Source: Sedimenticola sp.
GTDB lineage: Bacteria > Pseudomonadota > Gammaproteobacteria > Chromatiales > Chromatiaceae
Assembly (NCBI GenBank): GCA_002869585.1
Contig: PKUO01000052.1
Coordinates: 18,497-82,496, forward strand
Direction of reading: 5' to 3'
DNA length: 64,000 nucleotides
In this document: piece by piece, positions 45,266-53,900 of the stretch
How the letters are laid out: every line of letters begins with the position of its first letter
Position numbering within the stretch: position 1 is the stretch's first letter
Notes under the pieces: model-generated
Told to the model about the DNA's origin: nothing
Seen by the model: the letters and a program-made list of their open reading frames with translations, nothing else
The model's database searches: none
Program-made: the position numbers and the translations under genes

Positions 45266-47452
45266 TCAAAAATGACCCTTCAATCCTTTAAGCCTGCCAC
45301 GAAAATCCTCGACAATCCGGGAAGAATCGTCGCTTCCGGCTACAACTTTTGGCACCAGTATGACGACCAACTCGGTCCGGTCAGTTGAAGAGCTATTCTG
45401 ACCGAACAGCCAACCGAGCACAGGAACCTTATACAACCCGGGCACGCCTCCCTGACTATTATCGCTGCGATCCCGAATCAACCCACCCAAGACAATGGCA
45501 TGCCCATTCTGTACTGCAACCGTGCTGGTGATCTTGCGAGTTGATATTGTCGGTGAATCCAGTGTTGAACTCTGTGTGGCAGACACATCACTGACCTCCT
45601 GTTCAACTTCCATTGTAACCAGACCGCCAGGCGTTACGCGCGGTTTGACATCGAGAACGATACCTGTGTCACGGTATTGTATGGAATTGACAATAGTGCT
45701 GGTACTGGTGCTCGTGTCCTGTTGCTGCTGGGTAGCGATAGGCACCTGGTCACCGACCTGTATTCTGGCCTGCTGATTATCCAGCACCATCACCGAGGGC
45801 GACGAAAGGACCTTTACATTTGTATCTTCCGCCAGGGCACTGAATACAGCGCGGACCTGTCCAACAGAATCAATCAGTGAATAGTTAAAGCCCGGAAAAA
45901 TCCCACCCAGTCCAGAAGAACCCGTAGAATCTAGCGTGCCATCAAGAGAACCACTGCCAGAGTAACCGCTGTGACCACCTCTGAAGAACCACTGTAGACC
46001 ATATTCCAAGTCACCCTGCAAGCGCACCTCAATAATGGTTGCCTCGATCAAAACCTGCAGAGGCGTTATATCCAGTTTATCCAAGACTTTTTGAATTTTT
46101 GTATACTGTTTGGCGGATGCCGTAATCAGCAGCAGATTGCGGGTCTCGTCCGCCACGATCTTTACTGGCGTAGAAAACGCAACTGAATCACCACCCACAT
46201 TCAATGAACTGGATGCAATCACATTACCTGATGTTTTTTTACTGCCGCCGTCCTTCGCATCTGAATCAGACGAGGTGAGCTGAACCGGTTGCTGTCCAGG
46301 CGAAATACTCGCGCCCGTGGTTCTTTTCGGCGCTGCTTCATCAGCACTAAACAACTGGCTCAGCAACTCAGACAGTTTGACCGCTTCTCCGTTTCTGACC
46401 TTGTAGACATAAAACTGCTGCTCCTCGCTGTTTTCCTGTGCTTCAATGCTATCGAGACGTTCAATCCAGACCCGTATTTTGTCCAGATACCTCTTTTGCG
46501 GCGTGACCACCAGCAGGCCATTGGCTGACTCGATGGGAAGAACCTTGATCAGCCCCTGTATGGGTCCGTTTTCTCCAGCGCCGATAATGGTATGGATTTT
46601 TTTCAACATATCTGCGGATTTGGAGTACTCAAGGGGAAAGAAACCCACAGAGAGTCCGCTCATCCAATCCACATCAAACACGCGGATGGTTTCGATAAGA
46701 TTGGATAACTCTGCACCTGTACCCGCAAGAATCAACAGATTACGGGTGACATCCACCCTGACGACACTACCGTCAGAGGCCAAAGGCTTGAGGATCGTCT
46801 CCATTTCTGCCGCACCAATAAACTCCAGCGGTACGATTCTGACCGTATAGCCGTTGGGGAGAGGTTGACTGGTATAACCCAACTGCGCGGAAAGATTGCC
46901 TGCCATGGCATTAGGTATAGGCATTATTCGATAGACACCCGCATCATTGATCATTGCTGCCCCGTTCATACGCAGCAACATTTCGAGTGTTGGCAGCAGG
47001 TCATCCTTTTTCAGCGGCTTTCCCGTCTGCAGGGTCACACCGCCTTGCACAAGCGGATCGATCACATATCCCAGGTTGAGTTGATCAGTCAGAATGACCT
47101 TGACCACCTCTCTGATGTCGGTGTTTTCGAAATTGAGTGTGATATTTCCATCAGGTGTAATTTCCGTCCTTCCAGTCTTTGTTGGATTTAGAAATTTCCC
47201 GCTACCAGGGAATATCAACGTAGTGTCTTTTTTCTGTTTCTCTGAACTGGGAGCCAGATCAGTGCCAGCCTGTGCTGTCGATTCCGCAGGAGGCTGAGCA
47301 ACAACACTCTTTGAAAGATCCAGGTGGCCCGAGGGTATCCCCCCCCCTTGATCAGCAACATCTCGTTTAGCTACACCTGCACACCCACTAATAAGGATGG
47401 AGAGTAGAACTGGCAACACCATGTTAGTGATTTTAGCTTTTTGCACATTCAT
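45266..47452 (-). CDS. gspD: type II secretion outer-membrane secretin GspD
   Basis: 728 residues from ATG 47452; this places the lipobox LISGC with Cys near residue 24, while the TTG start at 47491 would bury it. It is the outer-membrane channel of the T2SS. After a Ser/Gln-rich stretch comes the N0 domain (LNFENTDIREVVKVIL), then N1-N3 repeats (VRIVPLEFIGAAEMETIL, FFPLEYSKSADML, YKVRNGEAVKLSELLSQLF) and the secretin core from about 500, with VLSSPSVMVLDNQQARIQVGDQVP and VPGLYKVPVLGWLFG. As a predicted lipoprotein it may reach the outer membrane without a separate pilotin. Last gene of the operon. Confidence 0.93.
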   Translation of the reverse strand: MNVQKAKITNMVLPVLLSILISGCAGVAKRDVADQGGGIPSGHLDLSKSVVAQPPAESTAQAGTDLAPSSEKQKKDTTLIFPGSGKFLNPTKTGRTEITPDGNITLNFENTDIREVVKVILTDQLNLGYVIDPLVQGGVTLQTGKPLKKDDLLPTLEMLLRMNGAAMINDAGVYRIMPIPNAMAGNLSAQLGYTSQPLPNGYTVRIVPLEFIGAAEMETILKPLASDGSVVRVDVTRNLLILAGTGAELSNLIETIRVFDVDWMSGLSVGFFPLEYSKSADMLKKIHTIIGAGENGPIQGLIKVLPIESANGLLVVTPQKRYLDKIRVWIERLDSIEAQENSEEQQFYVYKVRNGEAVKLSELLSQLFSADEAAPKRTTGASISPGQQPVQLTSSDSDAKDGGSKKTSGNVIASSSLNVGGDSVAFSTPVKIVADETRNLLLITASAKQYTKIQKVLDKLDITPLQVLIEATIIEVRLQGDLEYGLQWFFRGGHSGYSGSGSLDGTLDSTGSSGLGGIFPGFNYSLIDSVGQVRAVFSALAEDTNVKVLSSPSVMVLDNQQARIQVGDQVPIATQQQQDTSTSTSTIVNSIQYRDTGIVLDVKPRVTPGGLVTMEVEQEVSDVSATQSSTLDSPTISTRKITSTVAVQNGHAIVLGGLIRDRSDNSQGGVPGLYKVPVLGWLFGQNSSSTDRTELVVILVPKVVAGSDDSSRIVEDFRGRLKGLKGHF

Positions 47453-47494
47453 TGCGAATATTCTTTTCTGTAAATTTTGAGTGTCGATCAATCT

Positions 47495-48079
47495 TCACCG
47501 CTCAGCCTTCTGTTTATTGCTGAGTATTTCCTTCAGATTGGGCCTGGCTTCCTTTCTTCTCGATACGGTTTGTTGGGCAGCGTTAGGCGCTGTTAGCACC
47601 TTGGAATATACCCTCAGAGGAATTTCCTCTTTTTCTGTATCCCGGATAAGTATCACTTTCTCCGGCGTTATCTGATCAACAGTCCATCCTTGATAGCTGT
47701 CATCTTTTTGTAAACGCTCGACCTTTCCTGCCTTGTCTTCAATTAGCGCCACATGTCCATCTGGCGTCAGAATAATGCCTTTAAGTGTTATGCGGAGATT
47801 CGTCACTACTACCTGCTGAACCTCAGGCGCGTCCTCCAAAACGAAGGGAGTGCGGCTTTTTGTAAACATAGGTCGATCAATAACTGACTGGTAGTACCCG
47901 ATATCGGGTAGGTCGTCAATGATCAATTCCTGCGCATTCAGCTTTGGCAACTGAATGCCACCACCTTTCTGCAACTGAGCAGTCTCTTCATCAACAGGCG
48001 ATAGCCATTGATCGCCATACCACTGATAGGCAACCACAAGACCGACGATCAGGATAAGCAGAAGAAGTAACCTTCTCAT
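47495..48079 (-). CDS. type II secretion GspC/GspN-like inner-membrane protein
   Basis: 194 residues. One N-terminal transmembrane helix (LLLLLILIVGLVVAYQW) is followed by a periplasmic part with DRPMFTKSRTPF, then the homology-region-like ITLKGIILTPDGHVALIEDKAGKVERLQ with GWTVDQITPEKVIL. This is the HR domain that in GspC contacts the secretin N0 domain. There is no PDZ domain, so the protein is short, as in GspN/XcpP-like variants. Its start overlaps the gspM stop by four bases (ATGA), and gspD follows. Confidence 0.8.
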   Translation of the reverse strand: MRRLLLLLILIVGLVVAYQWYGDQWLSPVDEETAQLQKGGGIQLPKLNAQELIIDDLPDIGYYQSVIDRPMFTKSRTPFVLEDAPEVQQVVVTNLRITLKGIILTPDGHVALIEDKAGKVERLQKDDSYQGWTVDQITPEKVILIRDTEKEEIPLRVYSKVLTAPNAAQQTVSRRKEARPNLKEILSNKQKAER

Positions 48080-48651
48080 TGTTCAGCCTGCCTTTTATAC
48101 ATAAAACCGGACAGGGTCAGATTGATATCCAGTATTTCCTGACGGTTTCCAGCATTGCTTTTCGACCCGCGTGCCGATAGGTCTTCGACAAACAACAGTG
48201 GTTTACTGGACTCCAGTTCATGCACAACATTCAACAGGTCTGACGTATCGCCACGCATTCGCAACTTTACAGTCACTTTTGGGACAGAAGCCTGCTGACC
48301 TGCACTGGTTAACAGCTGTGTGCTTACCAGATTACCATTTGTTTTTTCAATCGCCGTCTTGATTCTCTGCTGCAATTCAGCACCAGCGAGGGCATCTGTT
48401 CCTTCCCTGAGATAAAAAGTGCGCACTTTCGATTCGTATCCAGGATCACTCAATGCAGCTTCCAGTGCAGGACGCTGTCTTAGTTTCTCTTGAAAACGCT
48501 GAATACTCTGTTCTCGGCTCTCAATCGACTCATCATAGGAAGCCAATTGCTTATACCAAGGAAACAATACCAACAACACCATGAATACTATCAAGAGAAT
48601 CAATATTCCCCATGAAATCATACAATGTTGCCTAGAAGAGGGACCGATCAT
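48076..48651 (-). CDS. gspM: type II secretion GspM-like protein
   Basis: 191 residues. A transmembrane helix near 12-32 (MISWGILILLIVFMVLLVLF) is followed by a coiled segment (SIESREQSIQRFQEKLRQ) and a ferredoxin-like periplasmic domain with TNGNLVSTQLL and VTVKLRMRGDTSDLLNVVHELES. This is the GspM/PilO layout; GspM pairs with GspL in the inner-membrane platform. Start TAATG overlaps the gspL stop. Confidence 0.82.
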   Translation of the reverse strand: MIGPSSRQHCMISWGILILLIVFMVLLVLFPWYKQLASYDESIESREQSIQRFQEKLRQRPALEAALSDPGYESKVRTFYLREGTDALAGAELQQRIKTAIEKTNGNLVSTQLLTSAGQQASVPKVTVKLRMRGDTSDLLNVVHELESSKPLLFVEDLSARGSKSNAGNRQEILDINLTLSGFMYKRQAEQ

Positions 48652-49733
48652 TATTGCCCCTCCCCATGCTCAACATCCATAGAGATATGAAATCTCTCCG
48701 AATCAGTTCTCGGCATCTGCACAACAGGAGAGCGGAAAGTGACTGAATTAAACAGTGGCGAGTCCTCCAAAACACTTATAAGTTGTGTCGCCTGTTCAGA
48801 CTCACCCCTCACTTCGACCCTATTTCCACGTGTGTCAAGTTGCAGCACCCAGGTATCATCGGGTAAGCGATCCGTCAGTTCCCTTAGCAGTTCTACGGCA
48901 GGGACATACTGGTTGCGCATTTCAATCACATGTCCAGAGAGGAGATTCCGTTCATCCAGGCGATCCTTAAGCGCGACTACCACATCAGCCTGATTGCGAA
49001 CTACATTCAATTGCTCTCCCAATTCGATAACCTGGGCTCTTTTTTTCCATAAAGGCCCTATCAACGCGATAGCGCAGAGAACCATCAGAATGGTAAACAG
49101 AACCCAAGTCTGTCGACCTGTACCGGATTTTTTTTGGGCTCTGAACTGCTCAGGCAGCAAATTGGCCCGCTCCCAAAGGCTTGAACTTGTTGCCTTTGTG
49201 GCGATTACTCCATTCGCCTTCAGCCATTCAATCCAAGGGGTGATATCAGATTTCCGGACCACTGCCAGTTCAACCGAAAACTTTTGTCTCTCCCTGTCTC
49301 TCGCCAGAACCCGAAAATCATAAAAAACCTGATCCGCTGAGAAGGGGGTCAGCCGATCCATTTCGTATTTAAGTGCATCTCTCAGGTTTTTCTCGACTGC
49401 CAGTGGAAGTGAAATATGACGAATCAGAACAGTTGCAGTCGGCAACTGCATTACTACGGGGACTGATTTATTGTCGAATGGGGATATTGCTGGAGCCAGA
49501 TCCAGAGAAATTCTCCCCACTGGCTGCACACCGCTCTCTGTACGCATGCCTAATGCAGCCTGATCACCTATTAAATCAAGTAGATACTCTTTTTTATCTC
49601 CTCTTCTCTTCTTCAGTCGCTGCGGTAGACAGCGGGTCAGTCCACTTAACCACCAGTGCACCAGTCCCTGCTCAAGATAAGGCATCGATGGGTATTTTGC
49701 TTGGAGCCAATCAGCTATTCGAAACGAACTCAA
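48651..49733 (-). CDS. gspL: type II secretion GspL-like protein (PilM/PilN fusion type)
   Basis: 360 residues from TTG 49733. The cytoplasmic N-terminal half has the actin-like shape of GspL/PilM (LPTATVLIRHISLPLAVEKNLRDALKYEMDRLTPFSADQVFYDF in pieces), a single transmembrane helix lies near 209-230 (WVLFTILMVLCAIALIGPLW), and the periplasmic part is PilN-like with LRELTDRLPDDTWVLQL. GspL recruits the GspE ATPase to the membrane. The unusual TTG start has AGAGG about nine bases ahead; no better start is in range. Confidence 0.85.
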   Translation of the reverse strand: MSSFRIADWLQAKYPSMPYLEQGLVHWWLSGLTRCLPQRLKKRRGDKKEYLLDLIGDQAALGMRTESGVQPVGRISLDLAPAISPFDNKSVPVVMQLPTATVLIRHISLPLAVEKNLRDALKYEMDRLTPFSADQVFYDFRVLARDRERQKFSVELAVVRKSDITPWIEWLKANGVIATKATSSSLWERANLLPEQFRAQKKSGTGRQTWVLFTILMVLCAIALIGPLWKKRAQVIELGEQLNVVRNQADVVVALKDRLDERNLLSGHVIEMRNQYVPAVELLRELTDRLPDDTWVLQLDTRGNRVEVRGESEQATQLISVLEDSPLFNSVTFRSPVVQMPRTDSERFHISMDVEHGEGQ

Positions 49734-49760
49734 AATTAAAAGCCTCTACCTTGATTCACC

Positions 49761-50642
49761 CTACACTCCTTCATTCCAGCGATTAAACCGGAAACCGGTA
49801 TTCGATGCTCTATCGGCACTCACTACGGCTTCGACCGAGAAGTGCCCACCATCACCCAAGGGCACCTCGCATCTGATCCGATAAATCCCGAAAAACCCTC
49901 TTCTAGGAGAATTATTCCCTGGAGTAGGAAGAGTCGGCGCCGTATTCTCAGCCGCAACATCTCCTTCATCGTCAAACAACTCTCCCTCCATCGCTGCGAG
50001 CACAAGAGGCGATGCATAGAGTCTGTTGACGCTTTTCCGCCTCGAATCAACTGTTACAGCAGGCCTGATTTTTTCAAATATCTCGCGCGAAAGCCCTTTG
50101 ACAAGTCGTAACTCACTGACATCATCAAATTGACCATCCTTTGCCCCATATTCTATACCAGCAGCCCTGTAGTCGGCATCCTCTGCTCCAGACTGTTGAT
50201 GGAGATTATCGCTGTCGCGCCAGTCAATAATCGAGCCAGCCAGTTCATCCTGAACCGCAACATCCAAACCAATGGCTGCAAACAACCCCTTTAATAAGCC
50301 AAATTGAGCTGAATTAATGTCTATCCGGCCACTCTCTTCAGTCACTGAAATCGACATATCGCTATCTTTAAATTGCCAGTCCCGAGAGACGCCATCAGCC
50401 ACCCACGCATCTTCTGAGTCTACTGCAGCGATCTGGCTTATGGCATAGTTTACGCCCGCAGCAGCCATAGCACGACCCTCAGCCATGCTGATCTGCCCCC
50501 TGGCGAGACTGACTTCGGTACGCTGAGCAGCTGAAATGGCTGCAGCGATCACCGTCATCAACACCAGCATCCAGAGAACGATAACCAGCGCAATCCCCCT
50601 ATTCGTTTTACCTAGTTTTATGTCAGCATTCACAAGTAGCAC
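49761..50642 (-). CDS. gspK: type II secretion minor pseudopilin GspK
   Basis: 293 residues from GTG 50642 (another GTG lies at 50633). After a short leader the hydrophobic pilin helix is RGIALVIVLWMLVLMTVIAAAIS. The bulk is the large GspK head, with EESGRIDINSAQFGLLKGLF and the helix-hairpin-helix-like DDVSELRLVKGLSREIFEKIRPAVTV in pieces. GspK caps the pseudopilus tip with GspI and GspJ. As in other GspK proteins the usual Glu5 is not present. Confidence 0.87.
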   Translation of the reverse strand: MLLVNADIKLGKTNRGIALVIVLWMLVLMTVIAAAISAAQRTEVSLARGQISMAEGRAMAAAGVNYAISQIAAVDSEDAWVADGVSRDWQFKDSDMSISVTEESGRIDINSAQFGLLKGLFAAIGLDVAVQDELAGSIIDWRDSDNLHQQSGAEDADYRAAGIEYGAKDGQFDDVSELRLVKGLSREIFEKIRPAVTVDSRRKSVNRLYASPLVLAAMEGELFDDEGDVAAENTAPTLPTPGNNSPRRGFFGIYRIRCEVPLGDGGHFSVEAVVSADRASNTGFRFNRWNEGV

Positions 50643-50650
50643 ACAATCTC

Positions 50651-51361
50651 TTACTTCCCAAGGTTTGTTACCCCTCGAAAAACGCTAACCTCTGAGAATT
50701 GAGGCAATTGGATGACCATCTCTGGCCACGTATCATCCGAAAACTGTATGTTGAGATGCAACAGTTTGGGAAACACATCTCCTGCCGACCATTCGGTCAA
50801 CCACTCAGGCTCATTGTCTAGATCCTGACCACCGAAATAGCTGATCGCAAAATCCCCAAGTTTCTCAATCAGAACATGCTGCCCATAGAGACTGCTGGCA
50901 GCCAAACCTTTCTCTTCAAGTATAGGCACAGGCTCTAACGGTGACCACACCGGCACGCCATCGATTCCCTCAAATATATCGGGATGATAGAGCCAGCGAT
51001 CCAAAATCAGTCGCGCACCATCCTCCTCGCCCGAAACAGACAGCCGAAATATAGCAAGACCACCCAGTCCGCTCTGTTCCGGCAGCGGTGATACCCACTC
51101 CAGCATGCGTTCATTGCCCCAGAAGAGCGTGGATTCGCCATCCTCAGAGTGTACAGTCACGGGCTGGGCCTGGGTTATGCTTCGGCGGATGAACTCCCGC
51201 ACCAGCCGCATCTCATCCAACCTTTCAGTATTTGTCTCTGCAGCCTCCCAACTAAGGCCTCCGAGTCGAACGCCCGCAAACAGCAGAGTGGTAATCAAAC
51301 TAATCAATACCAGGGCGATGAGAAACTCAACCAGGGTGAATCCTCGCTGCATGCTACCCAT
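50651..51361 (-). CDS. gspJ: type II secretion minor pseudopilin GspJ
   Basis: 236 residues from ATG 51361, which overlaps the gspI stop (TGATG). The prepilin site is MGSMQRG|FTLVEFLIALVLI, with Glu5. The head has LDEMRLVREFIRRSITQAQPV and a long beta-rich region typical of GspJ, which binds GspI and GspK at the pseudopilus tip. Confidence 0.86.
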   Translation of the reverse strand: MGSMQRGFTLVEFLIALVLISLITTLLFAGVRLGGLSWEAAETNTERLDEMRLVREFIRRSITQAQPVTVHSEDGESTLFWGNERMLEWVSPLPEQSGLGGLAIFRLSVSGEEDGARLILDRWLYHPDIFEGIDGVPVWSPLEPVPILEEKGLAASSLYGQHVLIEKLGDFAISYFGGQDLDNEPEWLTEWSAGDVFPKLLHLNIQFSDDTWPEMVIQLPQFSEVSVFRGVTNLGK

Positions 51362-51765
51362 CAAAGAGGTCTCCTGGTCAGCTTCAGAGTAGCCAGATCA
51401 ACACTGCGCTGCTCTCGGCCATCCTGCCAACTGACCCTGATCTCCACTTCCATCGGTAATAACGTGGACTCTGCAGGAACCAGATCGTCTGCTGAATTAA
51501 TGGAAACGCTCCAGTGATACTTTTCTGCAAAATCTCCTTCGCTAACACCTACTTCCAACGGAATGGTAACTCCCACCTGCGCCAACTGGGATTCGGCCAG
51601 ATCGACTGCCTTGGTATACTCCTCGCTCAACGCGATGCCTCTGACTCCGGTAGAGTAACTCTGAAGTATCACTCCCATGGAAATAGCCAGAATGGCGAAC
51701 GCGACCAACACTTCCAGGAGCGAAAACCCCAGTTGCCTGGTTCGGGCGTTATAAGGGATTTTCAC
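51361..51765 (-). CDS. gspI: type II secretion minor pseudopilin GspI
   Basis: 134 residues from GTG 51765, overlapping the end of gspH by 17 bp. The prepilin motif is QLG|FSLLEVLVAFAILAISMGVIL, followed by AVDLAESQLAQVG, a block typical of GspI. It starts the GspI-J-K tip complex. Confidence 0.87.
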   Translation of the reverse strand: MKIPYNARTRQLGFSLLEVLVAFAILAISMGVILQSYSTGVRGIALSEEYTKAVDLAESQLAQVGVTIPLEVGVSEGDFAEKYHWSVSINSADDLVPAESTLLPMEVEIRVSWQDGREQRSVDLATLKLTRRPL

Positions 51766-52204
51766 TGGATCTCACCTGACCGGTCAGCCAATCGACACCG
51801 ATATCGAAGGAACGCTCTCCACCAACCAACCTCACTAGTCCCCCGGTTGAACTGCCATCGGGAAAGAAGCGTATCGAGGCCACCTTCGATTCAGATTCTT
51901 CAACTTCTGATTCAGCCACAACAACTTCCAGTCTTACCTCTTCTGGAAAGGTCGATGTTTTCTCCCTGCCGCCCACAGAAAAGGTTTTGGCATCGAGATC
52001 AATGGACACACGACTCGGCTTACCGGTAACAATCGCCTGGTTGCGTGAATAGCGCAGCGCAGAGACCATCTCCTGAGATGCTCCCCGGAGTTCCACCCCT
52101 GGCAACATATTCATCACCACTGGCGGCACTATAGACAGCAAAAGGCCCGCCAAAGCCAACACCACCAGTAACTCCAGCAGGGTAAAGCCTCGGCAATATT
52201 TCAT
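51749..52204 (-). CDS. gspH: type II secretion minor pseudopilin GspH
   Basis: 151 residues. Leader of five residues, then RG|FTLLELLVVLALAGLLLSIVPP. The head has ELRGASQEMVSALRYSRNQAIVTGKPSRVSIDLDAKTFSVGG in pieces, the GspH/FimT pattern. It joins the pseudopilus fibre to the tip complex. Confidence 0.87.
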   Translation of the reverse strand: MKYCRGFTLLELLVVLALAGLLLSIVPPVVMNMLPGVELRGASQEMVSALRYSRNQAIVTGKPSRVSIDLDAKTFSVGGREKTSTFPEEVRLEVVVAESEVEESESKVASIRFFPDGSSTGGLVRLVGGERSFDIGVDWLTGQVRSSENPL

Positions 52205-52221
52205 CTCATTGACTATAAGGA

Positions 52222-52653
52222 CTACTCCCAGCTAACCACATCCTGCGCTTCACCTTCTCCACCCTCGGCATTGTCAGAACCCAGGGAATAGATATCATAA
52301 GAGCCATGCTCTCCCGGAAAACGGTAGATATACTCGTAGCTCCAAGGATCTGTAGGGATTTGATTCTTTTTCAAGTAGGGGCCATTCCACTTATTCAACT
52401 CTGACGGCTTGCTGACCAGTGCCTCCAGGCCCTCCGATGCATTTGGATAACGACCTACATCGAGTCTGAACAGATCCAATGCGGCACCCAGATCTGCAAT
52501 CTGAATCTTTGCAGTCTTGGTTTTTGAACCACCCAATTGATCCATCACCTGTGGCCCGACTAGACCGACCAGCATGCCGAGGATAGCCAGCACAACCAGC
52601 AATTCAATCAGGGTAAAACCCTGACTGGCAAAACGAGTAACTCTATATCTCAT
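52222..52653 (-). CDS. gspG: type II secretion major pseudopilin GspG
   Basis: 143 residues from ATG 52653, with GGAAGG just upstream; the ATG at 52677 lacks a site. Prepilin leader of about 12 residues, then QG|FTLIELLVVLAILGMLVGLVGP. The head is classical GspG: KTAKIQIADLGAALDLFRLDVGRYPNASEGLEALVSKP in pieces, WNGPYLKK, DPWSYEY and the calcium-site-like YDIYSLGSDN. It forms the body of the pseudopilus. Confidence 0.92.
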   Translation of the reverse strand: MRYRVTRFASQGFTLIELLVVLAILGMLVGLVGPQVMDQLGGSKTKTAKIQIADLGAALDLFRLDVGRYPNASEGLEALVSKPSELNKWNGPYLKKNQIPTDPWSYEYIYRFPGEHGSYDIYSLGSDNAEGGEGEAQDVVSWE

Positions 52654-52676
52654 AGACCTTCCACACTTTATGAACA

Positions 52677-53894
52677 TTAAAAGACCAGTTGATTAGCCTT
52701 GAGTATCGCCAATAGAATCGAAATAATGATTCCGGCAACGACAATGCCAAGCCCCACGATAAGCACGGGTTCCAGCAGCGTTAACAGCCTTTTGACTGTT
52801 GCCCGAACCTCCTGATCATAGACATCGGCAATCTTGGTCAGCATCGCCTCAAGACTTCCCGACTCCTCACCCACCTTGATCATCTGCAAAGCCAGGGGTG
52901 GTAACACTGCATTTTCCGCCAGTGGATCCGCCAGTCCCTTTCCCCGCTTTAGACTCAACGCGGCCTGCTCAATTCCTTCTGCGATGATCTGGTTTGAAAT
53001 CACATCCTTCACTAGATTCAACGCAGACAGCAGCGTCAAGCCATTCGCCATCAGGGTTGACAGGGTTCGGGAGAAGCGCGCTGTCTCGATCTTGGCAATC
53101 AGTTCACCAAACAGGGGCATTTTCAGCAATCGCCTGTCCCAACGATACCTCACCTCTGGAACGGCCAGTCTGGACCTGACATAGGCCACCAATAAAATAA
53201 TACCGCCGAGAAGCGCCCACCAATAACCTCTGAACAGATCACCCAAGGCAATGACAATCTGCGTCGGAAGTGGCAGTGTCTGGCCCATATCATCAAACAT
53301 CTGGCTGAATTGCGGTACAACAAACATTAACAGCAATATCACCGACAGACCGGCCACCGTCAGCAGAATAGTGGGATAGACCAGCGCAGAGCGGACGTTC
53401 TCTTTCAACTCCTCCGTATTTTCCAGATAATCCGCAAGCCTCGCCAGCACCGCCTGCAAGGCACCACCGGCCTCGCCCGCCTTAACCATGTTGATGTAAA
53501 GACGTGAAAAATGCGTCCCGTTCGTTTCCAGTGCGCCCGCAAAAGTCGAACCGCCCTGAACTGACTCTTTCAGCGCAATCAACAGGTTTTTTATAGGCTC
53601 TTCAAGGGTGAGATCGATAAGAATCTGCAATGACCTGTCCAGTGTCATGCCTGCTTCCAAGAGCGTCGACAACTCACGGGTCAGTAACGCAACCTGCTTG
53701 GGCTGCAACTTCTTACTCTTCGCTGCAGCAAATAACCGCAGGGAACTGGACAGCCCTCCCGGCTGTGTGACCTTGACAGGTATTGCGCCCTGTTCCTGGA
53801 GGATTTTCGCAAGCGCCATCTCATTGGGCGCTTCCATTTCACCTTCCAGAACCTCACCGTTCGGGCGCACTGCTTTGTAGGCAAAAACAGACAT
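52677..53894 (-). CDS. gspF: type II secretion inner-membrane platform protein GspF
   Basis: 405 residues, normal length. Two repeated GspF domains: the first has LTRELSTLLEAGMTLDRSLQIL and FSRLYINMVKAGEAGGALQAVLARLADYLE, in pieces; the second ARFSRTLSTLMANGLTLLSALNLV and ALQMIKVGEESGSLEAMLTKIADVYD. Three transmembrane helices are visible (near 170-190, 220-240 and the C-terminal IVGLGIVVAGIIISILLAIL). It links the GspE motor to pseudopilus assembly. The stop overlaps the alternative gspG start. Confidence 0.93.
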   Translation of the reverse strand: MSVFAYKAVRPNGEVLEGEMEAPNEMALAKILQEQGAIPVKVTQPGGLSSSLRLFAAAKSKKLQPKQVALLTRELSTLLEAGMTLDRSLQILIDLTLEEPIKNLLIALKESVQGGSTFAGALETNGTHFSRLYINMVKAGEAGGALQAVLARLADYLENTEELKENVRSALVYPTILLTVAGLSVILLLMFVVPQFSQMFDDMGQTLPLPTQIVIALGDLFRGYWWALLGGIILLVAYVRSRLAVPEVRYRWDRRLLKMPLFGELIAKIETARFSRTLSTLMANGLTLLSALNLVKDVISNQIIAEGIEQAALSLKRGKGLADPLAENAVLPPLALQMIKVGEESGSLEAMLTKIADVYDQEVRATVKRLLTLLEPVLIVGLGIVVAGIIISILLAILKANQLVF

Positions 53895-53900
53895 GTGCTA